10,092 nucleotides of DNA from an uncultured Pseudorhodoferax sp. (GTDB lineage: Bacteria; Pseudomonadota; Gammaproteobacteria; Burkholderiales; Burkholderiaceae): contig CAJYRH010000040.1 in NCBI GenBank assembly GCA_913776795.1, forward strand, positions 1-10,092. Reading direction: 5' to 3'. The notes under the pieces are model-generated. The model was not told the origin of the DNA. It worked only from the letters and a program-made list of their open reading frames with translations, and did no database searches. Each line of letters opens with the position of its first letter. Positions within the stretch are counted from its first letter, which is position 1. The position numbers were made by a program, and so were the translations under genes. Shown in pieces: positions 1 through 7,257 of the stretch.

Positions 1-1
1 G

Positions 2-775
2 GCTGCCGCCCACGTGGCCGGGGTCACGCGCGCATTCACGGTCGGCGGCGCCCAGGCCGTGGCCGCGCTGGCCTATGGCACGGCGACCGTGCCGGCCGTG
101 GACAAGATCACCGGCCCTGGCAACGCCTACGTGGCCGCCGCCAAGCGCCGCGTGTTCGGCACCGTCGGCATCGACATGATCGCCGGCCCCAGCGAGATCC
201 TGGTGCTGGCCGATGGCAGCACGCCGGCCGACTGGGTGGCGATGGACCTGTTCAGCCAGGCCGAGCACGACGAACTCGCGCAAAGCATTCTCCTGTGCCC
301 CGACGCGGCGTACATCGATGCCGTGCAGGAGGCCATCGACCGCCTGCTGCCGACGATGCCGCGCGCCGAGATCATCGCCGCCAGCCTGAACGGCCGCGGC
401 GCGCTGATCCACACGCGTGACATGGACGAGGCCTGCGCCATCAGCAACCGCATCGCGCCCGAGCACCTGGAGGTCAGCAGTGCAGAGCCTCAGCGCTGGG
501 AGCCGCTGCTCAAGCACGCCGGCGCCATCTTCCTGGGCGCCTACACCAGCGAAAGCCTGGGCGACTACTGTGCCGGCCCCAACCACGTGCTGCCGACCTC
601 GGGCACGGCGCGCTTCTCGAGTCCGCTGGGTGTCTACGACTTCCAGAAGCGCAGCAGCCTGATCGAGGTCAGCGCCGCGGGGGCGCAGCTGCTGGGGCCC
701 ATCGCCTCCGTGCTGGCCCGTGGCGAAGGCCTGCAGGCCCATGCCCGCGCAGCCGAACTGCGGCTCGTGCCATGA
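2..775 (+). CDS. hisD: Histidinol dehydrogenase, 3' part (5' end outside window)
   Basis: HisD carries out the last two steps of histidine synthesis, oxidising L-histidinol through histidinal to L-histidine with two NAD+ and a zinc ion, in the cytoplasm. The frame is open from base 2, giving 257 residues; the family is about 430-440 long, so roughly the first 175-180 residues lie upstream. Visible family motifs are [21 protein letters not shown] and IAGPSEILV. The zinc/substrate residues appear as Gln and His of SQAEHD (257-259 and 266-268), Asp and His of GDYCAGPNH (563-565 and 584-586), and the late His of LQAHAR (740-742). The catalytic Glu-His pair is in APEHLE (461-466). No key residue in the visible part is missing. 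The stop overlaps the hisC start as ATGA, suggesting translational coupling. Identity is very secure. Confidence 0.97.
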   Translation, partial: AAAHVAGVTRAFTVGGAQAVAALAYGTATVPAVDKITGPGNAYVAAAKRRVFGTVGIDMIAGPSEILVLADGSTPADWVAMDLFSQAEHDELAQSILLCPDAAYIDAVQEAIDRLLPTMPRAEIIAASLNGRGALIHTRDMDEACAISNRIAPEHLEVSSAEPQRWEPLLKHAGAIFLGAYTSESLGDYCAGPNHVLPTSGTARFSSPLGVYDFQKRSSLIEVSAAGAQLLGPIASVLARGEGLQAHARAAELRLVP

Positions 776-1860
776 GCGCCGCGCTGCCGCCCCGTCTGGC
801 CGGGCTGATCCGCCAGGACGTGCAATCCATGCACGCCTACGCCGTGCAGGACGCGACCGGCCTGCTCAAGATGGACGCGATGGAGAACCCGTACCGGCTG
901 CCGCCCGCGCTACAGCAGGCGCTGGGCCAGCGCCTGGGTGCGGTGGAACTCAACCGCTATCCGGGCAGCCGCCTGGAAGACCTGCGCCAGGCCTTGGCCC
1001 GTCACGCGCAGCTGCCCCAGGGCTTCGGCCTCATGCTGGGCAACGGTTCGGACGAGTTGATCTCGCTGCTGGCCCTGGCCTGTGACCGGCCCGGCGCGAC
1101 CATCCTGGCGCCCGTGCCCGGCTTCGTGATGTACGCCATGAGCGCGCAGCTGCAGGGCCTGAACTTCGTCGGCGTGCCGCTCTCAGCCGACTTCGAACTC
1201 GACGAGGCCGCCATGCTGGCCGCGATCGAACAGCACCGGCCCGCCATCGTCTACCTGGCCTACCCGAACAACCCCACGGCCAATCTGTGGGACGACGCGG
1301 TGATCGAGCGCGTCGTCGCCGCCGCGCCGGGCCTGGTGGTCATGGACGAGGCCTACCAGCCCTTCGCCAGCCGCTCCTACATCGACCGCGTGGCGCGCCA
1401 CGGCCATGTGCTGCTGATGCGCACGCTGAGCAAGTTCGGCCTGGCCGGCGTGCGCCTGGGCTACATGATGGGCCCGGCCGCGCTGATTGCCGAGATCGAC
1501 AAGGTGCGCCCCCCCTACAACATCAGCGTGCTGAACGCCGAATGCGCGCTGTTCGCGCTCGAGCATGCCGAGGTGTTCGACGCCCAGGCCGCCGACCTGC
1601 GGCAGCAGCGCGATGCGCTGCTGCCGGCGCTGCGCGCGCTGGGCCTGCAGGTTTTGAAGAGCGACGCCAACATGGTGCTGGTGCGCGTGCCGGGCGAGGA
1701 GGGTGCTGCGCAGGCCGTCTTCGAGGGCATGAAGGCCCGCGGCGTGCTCGTCAAGAACGTTTCTAAAATGCACACCATGCTGGCCAACTGCCTGCGCCTG
1801 ACGGTCGGCAGCGCCGACGACAATGCCCAGATGCTGCGGGCCCTGCAGCAGTCCCTATGA
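772..1860 (+). CDS. hisC: Histidinol-phosphate aminotransferase
   Basis: HisC is a PLP-dependent class I/II aminotransferase that converts imidazole acetol phosphate and glutamate to histidinol phosphate and 2-oxoglutarate. The 362-residue product has normal family length. It shows LGNGSDELI (89-97), the YPNNPT motif with Asn167, the cofactor-binding MDEAY with Asp192 and Tyr195, and the PLP lysine Lys221 in [12 protein letters not shown]. Phosphate- and carboxylate-binding arginines are likely Arg228 and Arg342 (CLRLTVG). The ATG at 772 overlaps the hisD stop by four bases, which fixes the start; the stop overlaps the hisB start in the same way. The alternative of a related aromatic or cobalamin-pathway aminotransferase (CobD) is made unlikely by its place between hisD and hisB. 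Confidence 0.96.
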   Translation: MSAALPPRLAGLIRQDVQSMHAYAVQDATGLLKMDAMENPYRLPPALQQALGQRLGAVELNRYPGSRLEDLRQALARHAQLPQGFGLMLGNGSDELISLLALACDRPGATILAPVPGFVMYAMSAQLQGLNFVGVPLSADFELDEAAMLAAIEQHRPAIVYLAYPNNPTANLWDDAVIERVVAAAPGLVVMDEAYQPFASRSYIDRVARHGHVLLMRTLSKFGLAGVRLGYMMGPAALIAEIDKVRPPYNISVLNAECALFALEHAEVFDAQAADLRQQRDALLPALRALGLQVLKSDANMVLVRVPGEEGAAQAVFEGMKARGVLVKNVSKMHTMLANCLRLTVGSADDNAQMLRALQQSL

Positions 1861-2477
1861 GCCAAGTTCCCGCCCTCCTTCCTCTGCCGCCGCGCCTGGC
1901 CGAAGTCAGCCGCAACACTGCCGAGACCCAGATCACCGTGCGTGTGAACCTGGACGGCACCGGCCAGGCCCGGCTCGCCACCGGGATCGGCTTCTTCGAC
2001 CACATGCTCGACCAGATCGCGCGGCACGGCCTCATCGACCTGGACATCGCGGTGGACGGCGACCTGCACATCGACGGCCACCACACGGTGGAAGACGTGG
2101 GCATCACGCTCGGTCAGGCCGTGGCCAAGGCCATTGGCGACAAGAAGGGCATACGTCGCTACGGCCATGCCTACGTGCCGCTGGACGAGGCGCTGAGCCG
2201 CGTGGTGATCGACTTCTCGGGGCGCCCGGGCCTGGTGCTGAACGTGCCGTTCACGAGCGGCATGATCGGTGCGTTTGACACGCAGCTCACGCATGAGTTC
2301 TTCCAGGGCTTCGTCAACCACGCCTTCGTGACACTGCACATCGACAACCTGCGCGGGGTGAACGCGCACCACCAGTGCGAGACCGTGTTCAAGGCCTTCG
2401 CGCGGGCGCTCCGCGGCGCGCTGGAATTCGACCCACGCGCGCTTGGCACCATTCCCTCCACCAAGGGTTCGCTTTGA
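1857..2477 (+). CDS. hisB: Imidazoleglycerol-phosphate dehydratase (monofunctional)
   Basis: HisB dehydrates imidazole glycerol phosphate to imidazole acetol phosphate, using two Mn ions per site in a 24-subunit cytoplasmic assembly. The 206 residues cover only the dehydratase; the N-terminal histidinol-phosphatase domain of the enterobacterial fusion is absent, so the phosphatase must be encoded elsewhere. Motifs are [13 protein letters not shown] (46-58), the metal-binding DGHHTVED with His75, His76 and Glu79, the mirrored [17 protein letters not shown] with His171, His172 and Glu175, and the terminal STKGSL. The start at 1857 overlaps the hisC stop as ATGA. It adds about a dozen proline- and leucine-rich residues before the conserved core (from about residue 16), but no later in-frame ATG precedes the core. 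The stop shares one base with hisH (TGATG). Confidence 0.97.
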   Translation: MSQVPALLPLPPRLAEVSRNTAETQITVRVNLDGTGQARLATGIGFFDHMLDQIARHGLIDLDIAVDGDLHIDGHHTVEDVGITLGQAVAKAIGDKKGIRRYGHAYVPLDEALSRVVIDFSGRPGLVLNVPFTSGMIGAFDTQLTHEFFQGFVNHAFVTLHIDNLRGVNAHHQCETVFKAFARALRGALEFDPRALGTIPSTKGSL

Positions 2478-3160
2478 TGGGCGGCAACACCGTCGCGGTC
2501 GTCGACTACGGCATGGGCAACCTGCGGTCGGTGTCGCAGGCCGTGCAGGCCGCAGCACATGGTGAGGGCGTCGGCGTGGTCGTGACCAGCGATCCGGCCC
2601 AGGTGCGCGCCGCCACACGCGTGGTGCTGCCAGGGCAGGGCGCCATGCCCGACTGCATGCGCGAGCTGCGCGACTCCGGACTGCTGGAGTCGGTGCTCGA
2701 GGCCGCGGCCAACAAGCCCCTGTTCGGCGTCTGTGTCGGCATGCAGATGTTGCTGGACCGCAGTGCCGAAACCCGTGCCGGCGATGCGAGCGGGTCCACG
2801 CCCGGTCTGGGCCTCATCGCCGGCGAGGTCTTGCGTTTCGACCTGCAAGGCCGCGTCCAGCCCGATGGCAGCCGCTACAAGGTGCCGCAGATGGGCTGGA
2901 ATCGCGTGGCGCAGCAGCAGCGCGATGGCCTGCGCCACCCGGTCTGGGGCGACGTGCCGGACCATAGCTGGTTCTACTTCGTGCACAGTTTTTACGCACG
3001 ACCGTCCGATCAGCGCCACAGTGCCGGCTTGACGGAGTACGGGGAAACCTTTACCTGCGCCATCGCCCGCGATAATATTTTTGCGGCCCAGTTCCACCCG
3101 GAGAAGAGCGCAGCGCATGGTCTGGCGCTGTACCGCAACTTCCTCCACTGGAATCCCTGA
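2477..3160 (+). CDS. hisH: Imidazole glycerol phosphate synthase, glutaminase subunit
   Basis: HisH is the class I glutamine amidotransferase that hydrolyses glutamine and channels ammonia into HisF, which makes imidazole glycerol phosphate and AICAR. The product is 227 residues, slightly longer than the usual 195-215. The catalytic triad is intact: Cys86 in FGVCVGMQ, His207 and Glu209 in QFHPEKS. The N terminus [14 protein letters not shown] is characteristic. The oxyanion-strand motif reads [11 protein letters not shown] (51-61), with Gln where the enterobacterial and Thermotoga enzymes have Val; I recall this form from other betaproteobacteria. The ATG at 2477 shares its A with the hisB stop (TGATG), so translation is probably coupled. 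The frame is open upstream, but the conserved core begins at residue 5, which supports this start. Its partner hisF is separated from it by two genes. Confidence 0.96.
   Translation: MGGNTVAVVDYGMGNLRSVSQAVQAAAHGEGVGVVVTSDPAQVRAATRVVLPGQGAMPDCMRELRDSGLLESVLEAAANKPLFGVCVGMQMLLDRSAETRAGDASGSTPGLGLIAGEVLRFDLQGRVQPDGSRYKVPQMGWNRVAQQQRDGLRHPVWGDVPDHSWFYFVHSFYARPSDQRHSAGLTEYGETFTCAIARDNIFAAQFHPEKSAAHGLALYRNFLHWNP
3050..3078 (+). promoter_or_regulatory. Possible internal promoter within hisH, upstream of hisA
   Basis: An AT-rich island breaks the GC-rich hisH coding sequence. TTTACC (3050-3055) followed after 17 bases by TAATAT (3073-3078) resembles a sigma-70 promoter, and an overlapping GATAAT (3071-3076) matches the -10 consensus at five of six positions. 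The codons used here for Asp-Asn-Ile-Phe are all T-ending, unlike the surrounding C- or G-ending codons. A promoter here would place a start site about 110 bases before hisA. This is a pattern match only. Confidence 0.25.
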
Positions 3161-3196
3161 CATCTTTCCCCCACCGCTACGGCTGCCCTCAGCACC

Positions 3197-3940
3197 ATGC
3201 TTCTCATTCCTGCGATCGATCTGAAAGACGGTCAATGCGTGCGCCTCAAGCAAGGCGACATGGAACAGTCCACCACCTTCAGTGACGACCCGGCCGAGAT
3301 GGCGCGCAAGTGGGTCGATGAAGGTGCGCGCCGGCTGCACCTGGTCGACCTGAACGGCGCCTTCGCCGGCAAGCCCAAGAACGAGATGGCGATCCGGCGC
3401 ATCCTCAAGGAAGTCGGCGACGTGGTCGACGTCCAGCTGGGTGGCGGCATCCGCGATCTGGACACCATCGAGCGCTACCTCGACGCCGGCCTGCGCTACG
3501 TGATCATCGGCACGGCTGCGGTCAAGAACCCCGGTTTCCTGCACGACGCCTGCACGGCCTTCGGTGGCCACATCATCGTGGGCCTGGACGCCAAGGACGG
3601 CAAGGTCGCCACCGACGGCTGGAGCAAGCTCACGGGCCACGAGGTCGTCGACCTGGCCAAGAAGTTCGAGGACTACGGCGTCGAGTCCTTCATCTACACC
3701 GACATCGGCCGCGACGGCATGCTGACCGGCATCAACATCGATGCCACGGTCAAGCTGGCGCAGGCACTCCAAACGCCTGTGATCGCCTCGGGCGGCCTGT
3801 CCAACATCGCCGACATTGAAAAGCTCTGCGAGGTCGAGAGCGAAGGCATCGAAGGTGTCATCTGTGGGCGTGCCATCTACACGGGCGACCTGGATTTCGC
3901 CAGCGCGCAGGAGCGTGCCGACAACTACAACAATGGTTGA
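3197..3940 (+). CDS. hisA: ProFAR isomerase (phosphoribosylformimino-5-aminoimidazole carboxamide ribotide isomerase)
   Basis: HisA opens the ribose ring of ProFAR in an Amadori rearrangement to give PRFAR, the substrate of HisH-HisF. It is a cytoplasmic TIM barrel of 247 residues, normal for the family. The two catalytic aspartates are Asp8 (AIDLKDG) and Asp131 (VGLDAKDG). Phosphate-binding loops appear as GGGIR (82-86), ASGG (197-200) and CGRAIY (223-228), and YTDIGRDGM (167-175) is typical. A 36-base pyrimidine-rich spacer follows hisH, with no clear Shine-Dalgarno before the ATG at 3197; the conserved N terminus LLIPAIDL begins directly after this Met, which fixes the start. The last eight bases overlap the next gene. 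A bifunctional HisA/TrpF (PriA) is typical of actinobacteria and is not suggested here. Confidence 0.97.
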   Translation: MLLIPAIDLKDGQCVRLKQGDMEQSTTFSDDPAEMARKWVDEGARRLHLVDLNGAFAGKPKNEMAIRRILKEVGDVVDVQLGGGIRDLDTIERYLDAGLRYVIIGTAAVKNPGFLHDACTAFGGHIIVGLDAKDGKVATDGWSKLTGHEVVDLAKKFEDYGVESFIYTDIGRDGMLTGINIDATVKLAQALQTPVIASGGLSNIADIEKLCEVESEGIEGVICGRAIYTGDLDFASAQERADNYNNG

Positions 3941-4787
3941 TCTGGCGGCCGCGGCCGAGTCTTTCCGCGGCCAGCCCTGTCTGCGCCTGACCTGGGGGGC
4001 CGATGACAGTCTGCTGGTGGCCCTGCACGGCGCGCACGTGCTGTCCTGGACAGGTGCAGGGCGCGAACGTCTTTACCTGAGTCCCAAAGCCGTCTTCGAT
4101 GGCCAAGCCGCCATCCGTGGCGGCGTGCCGGTATGCCTGCCGCAATTCAACGAACGCGGCCCACTGGCCAAGCACGGTTTTGCGCGCAACCTGCCATGGC
4201 AGTGCGGCGGCGCCCGTGTCGACGCCGCAAGTGGCGATGTGCAGCTGACGCTGGTGCTCGAAAGCGATGCGGCCGCGCGTGCCAAGTGGCCGGGCGACTT
4301 CCGTTTCGCGCTGACGCTGCGGCTAGGCGCCGGCCGGCTCGAGATGCTGCTGGAGCTCGACAACACCGGTAGCGAGGCCTGGACGTTCACGGGTGCCCTG
4401 CATACTTACCTGCAGGTGCAGAACATCGCCGGCGTGCGGCTGCAGGGCCTGGACGGCCAGCCCTGCTGGGATGCACTGGCCGACACGCGCGTCGCGCACG
4501 CGGGCGAGGTGCGCTTCGACGGCGAGTTCGACCGTGTGTTCCGTGCAGCGGCCGCGCCGCTGCGCCTGCTGGACGACGGCGCGCAGCTGGAGATCGCCCA
4601 AAGCGCCAGCTTCGAAGACACCGTCGTCTGGAACCCTGGTGCCGCCAAGTCCGCCACCATGTCGGACATGGCACCCGACAGCTACGCGCAGATGCTGTGC
4701 GTGGAGGCCGCGCAGGTCGAGCGCCCGCTGCGCGTCCTGCCCGGCGCGCAGTGGACGGGCTGGCAGCGGCTGACCGTCGTCGCCTGA
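3933..4787 (+). CDS. D-hexose-6-phosphate mutarotase-like protein (aldose 1-epimerase family, YeaD-type)
   Basis: The 284-residue product looks like the YeaD/COG0676 branch of the galactose mutarotase fold, which interconverts alpha and beta anomers of hexose 6-phosphates. Visible family signatures are [12 protein letters not shown] (61-72), [10 protein letters not shown] (80-89) with candidate catalytic His81, GALHTYLQV (154-162) with His157, VVWNP (231-235), and MLCVEA (254-259) with candidate catalytic Glu258. No signal peptide or membrane segment is seen, so it should be cytoplasmic. The ATG at 3933 lies inside the end of hisA (8-nt overlap), and the next gene, hisF, starts 28 bases after the stop, so it is embedded in the his transcript. 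It has no known role in histidine synthesis; the substrate is inferred from the family only. Base composition resembles its neighbours, so recent transfer is not suggested. Confidence 0.85.
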   Translation: MVDLAAAAESFRGQPCLRLTWGADDSLLVALHGAHVLSWTGAGRERLYLSPKAVFDGQAAIRGGVPVCLPQFNERGPLAKHGFARNLPWQCGGARVDAASGDVQLTLVLESDAAARAKWPGDFRFALTLRLGAGRLEMLLELDNTGSEAWTFTGALHTYLQVQNIAGVRLQGLDGQPCWDALADTRVAHAGEVRFDGEFDRVFRAAAAPLRLLDDGAQLEIAQSASFEDTVVWNPGAAKSATMSDMAPDSYAQMLCVEAAQVERPLRVLPGAQWTGWQRLTVVA

Positions 4788-4815
4788 TCCTCACCTTCTC
4801 CCGAGCCGAACGCCC

Positions 4816-5595
4816 ATGCTGGCCAAACGCATCATTCCCTGCCTGGACGTCACGGGCGGACGTGTCGTCAAGGGCGTCAACTTCGTGGAGCTGCGCGATG
4901 CGGGCGACCCGGTGGAGATCGCCGCGCGCTACAACGAGCAGGGCGCCGACGAGCTGACGTTCCTGGACATCACCGCCACGAGCGACGGCCGCGACCTGAT
5001 CCTGCCCATCATCGAGGCCGTGGCTTCGCAGGTCTTCATCCCGCTGACCGTGGGCGGCGGCGTGCGCACGGTCGAGGACGTGCGCCGTCTGCTCAATTCG
5101 GGGGCCGACAAGACCAGCTTCAACTCGGCAGCGCTGGCCAACCCGGACGTGATCAACCAGGCCTCGGACAAGTACGGAGCACAGTGCATCGTGGTGGCCA
5201 TCGACGCCAAGCGCCGCAGCCCGGAAGACGCCGCCCAGCGCGGCGCCGGCTGGGACGTCTACAGCCATGGCGGGCGCAAGAACACCGGCCTGGACGCTGT
5301 GCAATGGGCGGCCGAGATGGCGCGTCGCGGCGCCGGCGAGATCCTCTTGACCAGCATGGACCGCGACGGCACCAAGTCCGGCTTCGACCTGGCGCTCACG
5401 CGCGCCGTGAGCGACGCCGTGGGCGTGCCCGTGATCGCTTCGGGCGGTGTCGGCAACCTGGACCACCTGGCCGATGGCGTGCAGACCGGAGGTGCCGATG
5501 CGGTGCTGGCCGCCAGCATCTTCCACTACGGCGAGTTCACGGTGACCCAGGCCAAAGCCCACATGGCCGCGCGTGGCATTCCCGTGCGGCTTTGA
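4816..5595 (+). CDS. hisF: Imidazole glycerol phosphate synthase, cyclase subunit
   Basis: HisF takes ammonia from HisH and PRFAR to make imidazole glycerol phosphate plus AICAR, the latter feeding purine synthesis. It is a TIM barrel of 259 residues, normal length. The catalytic aspartates are Asp11 (IPCLDV) and Asp130 (VAIDAKR). Phosphate-binding loops appear as TVGGGVRT (78-85) and, later, [20 protein letters not shown] is the usual HisF loop motif. A Met with a weak upstream context lies 28 bases after the mutarotase stop; the conserved [10 protein letters not shown] begins immediately after it, so the start is safe. HisF and HisA are homologous barrels, but the N-terminal CLDV and the HGGRK motif separate this one clearly from HisA. 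Confidence 0.97.
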   Translation: MLAKRIIPCLDVTGGRVVKGVNFVELRDAGDPVEIAARYNEQGADELTFLDITATSDGRDLILPIIEAVASQVFIPLTVGGGVRTVEDVRRLLNSGADKTSFNSAALANPDVINQASDKYGAQCIVVAIDAKRRSPEDAAQRGAGWDVYSHGGRKNTGLDAVQWAAEMARRGAGEILLTSMDRDGTKSGFDLALTRAVSDAVGVPVIASGGVGNLDHLADGVQTGGADAVLAASIFHYGEFTVTQAKAHMAARGIPVRL

Positions 5596-5623
5596 TGTCA
5601 TCGTGATCGCCGACAATCCCGCG

Positions 5624-6025
5624 ATGGACTGGTTGGACGACGTGAAGTGGGATGCGCAGGGCTTGGTGCCCGCGATCGCCCAGGAAGCCGCGAGCGGTGA
5701 CGTGCTGATGTTCGCGTGGATGAACCGCGAGGCCTTGCAGAAGACCTTCGAATTGCAGCGTGCCGTGTATTTCAGCCGCTCGCGCGGCAAGCTCTGGTTC
5801 AAGGGCGAGCAATCCGGCCATGTGCAGGCCGTGCACGAGGTCCGGCTTGACTGCGACGCCGACGTGGTGCTGCTCAAGGTCACGCAACTGGGCCACGAAC
5901 CCGGCATCGCCTGCCATACGGGCCGGCACAGCTGCTTCTTCAGCAAGCTCGAGCCAGACGGTGCGGGTGCACGCTGGCAGGCCGTCGATCCGGTCTTGAA
6001 AGACCCTGAGTCCATCTACAAGTAG
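5624..6025 (+). CDS. hisI: Phosphoribosyl-AMP cyclohydrolase
   Basis: HisI hydrolyses the adenine ring of phosphoribosyl-AMP to give ProFAR, the third step of the pathway, in the cytoplasm. The 133-residue product contains only the cyclohydrolase; HisE is a separate gene. Motifs are [10 protein letters not shown] (29-38), [14 protein letters not shown] (49-62), the metal site LDCDAD (75-80, with Cys77) and [16 protein letters not shown] with zinc-binding Cys97 and Cys104. I chose the ATG at 5624 because the conserved [10 protein letters not shown] begins there; an in-frame GTG at 5603 would add seven residues with no clear Shine-Dalgarno. The gene follows hisF by 28 bases and ends with TAG five bases before hisE. 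Confidence 0.95.
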   Translation: MDWLDDVKWDAQGLVPAIAQEAASGDVLMFAWMNREALQKTFELQRAVYFSRSRGKLWFKGEQSGHVQAVHEVRLDCDADVVLLKVTQLGHEPGIACHTGRHSCFFSKLEPDGAGARWQAVDPVLKDPESIYK

Positions 6026-6030
6026 GCCGC

Positions 6031-6423
6031 ATGAGCACTTTGTCCCAGGATGCATTGGGCCGCCTCGCGGCGGTCATCGAGAGCCGCAAGCCCGCGGCTG
6101 GCGGCGACCCCGAGGCCAGCTACGTCGCCCGGCTGCTGCACAGGGGCCCGGACGCCTTCTTGAAAAAGATCGGCGAGGAGGCGACCGAGGTCGTCATGGC
6201 CGCCAAGGACATCGACGCCGGCCGCGGCGACGCCGAGTACGTCAAGGGCAAGTTCGTGGCCGAGGTGGCCGACCTGTGGTTCCACTCGATGGTGGCGCTG
6301 GCGCATTACGGCGCTGGCCCGCAGGATGTGATCGCCGAGCTGCTGCGCCGCGACGGCACCAGTGGCATCGAGGAAAAAGCCCTGCGCAAGGCTGTCGCAC
6401 GTGAGGGAGCTGGCCGTGGCTGA
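6031..6423 (+). CDS. hisE: Phosphoribosyl-ATP pyrophosphatase
   Basis: HisE removes pyrophosphate from phosphoribosyl-ATP to give phosphoribosyl-AMP, the second pathway step. It is an all-helical protein of the MazG-like NTP pyrophosphatase superfamily. The 130-residue product has the expected metal-binding helices: [16 protein letters not shown] with the EExxE pattern, and the later [13 protein letters not shown] with the Glu and Asp that complete the Mg site. Length is a little above the usual 90-110 because of N- and C-terminal tails. It starts five bases after hisI and its last eight bases overlap the following membrane protein gene. In enterobacteria the two activities are fused as HisIE; here they are separate. 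Confidence 0.95.
   Translation: MSTLSQDALGRLAAVIESRKPAAGGDPEASYVARLLHRGPDAFLKKIGEEATEVVMAAKDIDAGRGDAEYVKGKFVAEVADLWFHSMVALAHYGAGPQDVIAELLRRDGTSGIEEKALRKAVAREGAGRG
6403..6409 (+). promoter_or_regulatory. Ribosome binding site deciding a GTG start
   Basis: GAGGGAG lies inside the 3' end of hisE, six bases before the GTG at 6416. It is one of only two clear Shine-Dalgarno matches I see in the window and favours this GTG over another in-frame GTG at 6401. Confidence 0.6.
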
Positions 6424-6814
6424 CGACATCGTCGATGTGCAGGTCAAGGACAGCGCGCAGGCGCAGCAACTCAAGACCGTGGGCTGGATCAGCTATCTGC
6501 TGCACCTCGTGGTGGCGGTAGCGGCCGTCGTGCCCTCGGCCCAGCCCAGCATCGCCCTGTTGTTGATTGCGCTCGTGATCGACCTTGTCAAGAAGTCGGA
6601 CGCCGAGGGCACCTGGCAGGCCAGCCACTTCTCCTGGCGCATCCGCTCGGTGCTCTGGGCCGGCATGCTGTACGTGCTCACGCTCCCGCTGTTCCTCCTG
6701 CTGTATCTGCCCGGCGCCATCGCCTGGCTCGTGATCTCCATCTGGTTCCTGTACCGCATCGTTCGTGGCATGGTGGACATGAACGCGAGCCGGCCGGTCG
6801 GACTACCCCGTTGA
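6416..6814 (+). CDS. Small predicted inner-membrane protein (COG3671/DUF4870-like)
   Basis: The 132-residue product has a short charged N terminus followed by hydrophobic stretches at about 22-40, 45-58, 77-98 and 100-117, so three to four membrane segments are likely. The central hydrophilic part with [11 protein letters not shown] (71-81) and the ending FLYRIVRGM (111-119) match what I know of COG3671/DUF4870 membrane proteins, whose function is not established. A gene of this type commonly sits between hisE and hinT in Burkholderiales, which supports the call. The GTG start at 6416 has a good Shine-Dalgarno six bases upstream and overlaps hisE by eight bases. The stop TGA is within TTGAACG, just before hinT. 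No enzymatic motif is visible, and I assign no function. Confidence 0.8.
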   Translation: MADDIVDVQVKDSAQAQQLKTVGWISYLLHLVVAVAAVVPSAQPSIALLLIALVIDLVKKSDAEGTWQASHFSWRIRSVLWAGMLYVLTLPLFLLLYLPGAIAWLVISIWFLYRIVRGMVDMNASRPVGLPR

Positions 6815-6825
6815 ACGAACACCGC

Positions 6826-7182
6826 ATGCACGATCCCGATTGCCTGTTCTGCAAGATTGCCCAAGGGCAGATCCCGTCCCGCAAGGTGCACGAGGACGAC
6901 GCGTTCTTCGCCTTCCACGACATCCGCCCGGCCGCGCCCATCCACTTCCTGATCATCCCCAAGGACCATGTGGCCTCCATGGCCCAGGTGACGGACGCAC
7001 ACGCGCCCATGCTGGGGCGCATGCTCGCGCTGGCGCCACGGCTGGCGATGCAGGAGGGCTGCAACCCCTATCCCGAGGGTGGATTCCGGCTGGTGGTGAA
7101 CACCGGCACGGAGGGTGGCCAGGAGGTGCACCACCTGCACCTGCACGTGCTGGGCGGTCCGCGTCCCTGGGCGCGCGGTTGA
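6826..7182 (+). CDS. hinT: HIT-family nucleotide-binding protein (HinT-like phosphoramidase)
   Basis: HinT proteins are small dimeric cytoplasmic hydrolases that cleave AMP-lysine and other nucleoside phosphoramidates; the physiological substrate is unsettled. The 118-residue product has normal length. It carries the HIT motif HLHLHVL (103-109) with the probable nucleophile His105, an N-terminal DCLFCKI with Cys6 and Cys9 that may form part of a metal site, FHDIRPAAPIHFLIIPK in the middle, and NTGTEGGQEVHHLHLH near the end. I chose ATG 6826; an in-frame TTG at 6811 overlaps the preceding stop (TTGA) and would add five residues. Neither has a strong Shine-Dalgarno. It lies 11 bases after the membrane protein gene and is followed by a 75-base spacer before tatA. 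Confidence 0.92.
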   Translation: MHDPDCLFCKIAQGQIPSRKVHEDDAFFAFHDIRPAAPIHFLIIPKDHVASMAQVTDAHAPMLGRMLALAPRLAMQEGCNPYPEGGFRLVVNTGTEGGQEVHHLHLHVLGGPRPWARG

Positions 7183-7199
7183 CCCGTCTATTCGCCCGT

Positions 7200-7221
7200 C
7201 GCGGGAATGGTTCATCCCGCG
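7200..7221. other. GC-rich inverted repeat between hinT and tatA
   Basis: CGCGGGA (7200-7206) and TCCCGCG (7215-7221) form a perfect 7-bp stem around an 8-base loop, extendable by two more pairs (7198-7199 with 7223-7224) past a bulged G. No T run follows, so it is not a classical intrinsic terminator. It sits just upstream of TAAAAT (7225-7230), so it could be an operator, an attenuating hairpin or an mRNA processing structure. Confidence 0.45.
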
Positions 7222-7224
7222 GAC

Positions 7225-7230
7225 TAAAAT
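7225..7230 (+). promoter_or_regulatory. Possible -10 element before tatA
   Basis: TAAAAT lies 27 bases before the tatA ATG in the longest spacer of the plus-strand array, where a promoter for tatABC would be expected. It matches the -10 consensus at five of six positions. No convincing -35 lies 15-19 bases upstream, since that region is occupied by the inverted repeat. If used, it might depend on an activator or an alternative sigma factor. Confidence 0.25.
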
Positions 7231-7245
7231 TCAACGCAATTCGTT

Positions 7246-7250
7246 AGGAG
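7246..7250 (+). promoter_or_regulatory. Ribosome binding site fixing the tatA start
   Basis: AGGAG lies seven bases before the ATG at 7258. It is the strongest Shine-Dalgarno in the window and shows that 7258 is the intended tatA start, even though that ATG is out of frame with the body of TatA in the sequence given. Confidence 0.75.
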
Positions 7251-7257
7251 TACATCC

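Noticed and set aside
1764..1769. TAAAAT in the 3' part of hisC as a promoter for hisB
   Set aside because: No -35-like hexamer at 15-19 bases upstream, and the bases are explained by the Ser-Lys-Met codons of a motif I recall from related HisC proteins.
2171..3772. 533-residue open frame on the minus strand across hisB, hisH and hisA
   Set aside because: It lies antisense to three intact, conserved genes; long antisense frames are common in GC-rich DNA, and the translation is His/Val/Asp-rich with no recognisable domain.
5603..5623. GTG at 5603 as the hisI start
   Set aside because: The conserved protein begins at the ATG at 5624 and the extra seven residues have no recognised counterpart in the family.
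4387..6015. 542-residue open frame on the minus strand across the mutarotase, hisF and hisI
   Set aside because: Antisense to well-supported genes, with low-complexity Arg/Ala-rich translation and no family motif.
6811..6825. TTG at 6811 as the hinT start, giving a TTGA stop-start overlap
   Set aside because: TTG is a rare start, the ATG at 6826 gives the usual HinT length, and no Shine-Dalgarno supports the TTG.
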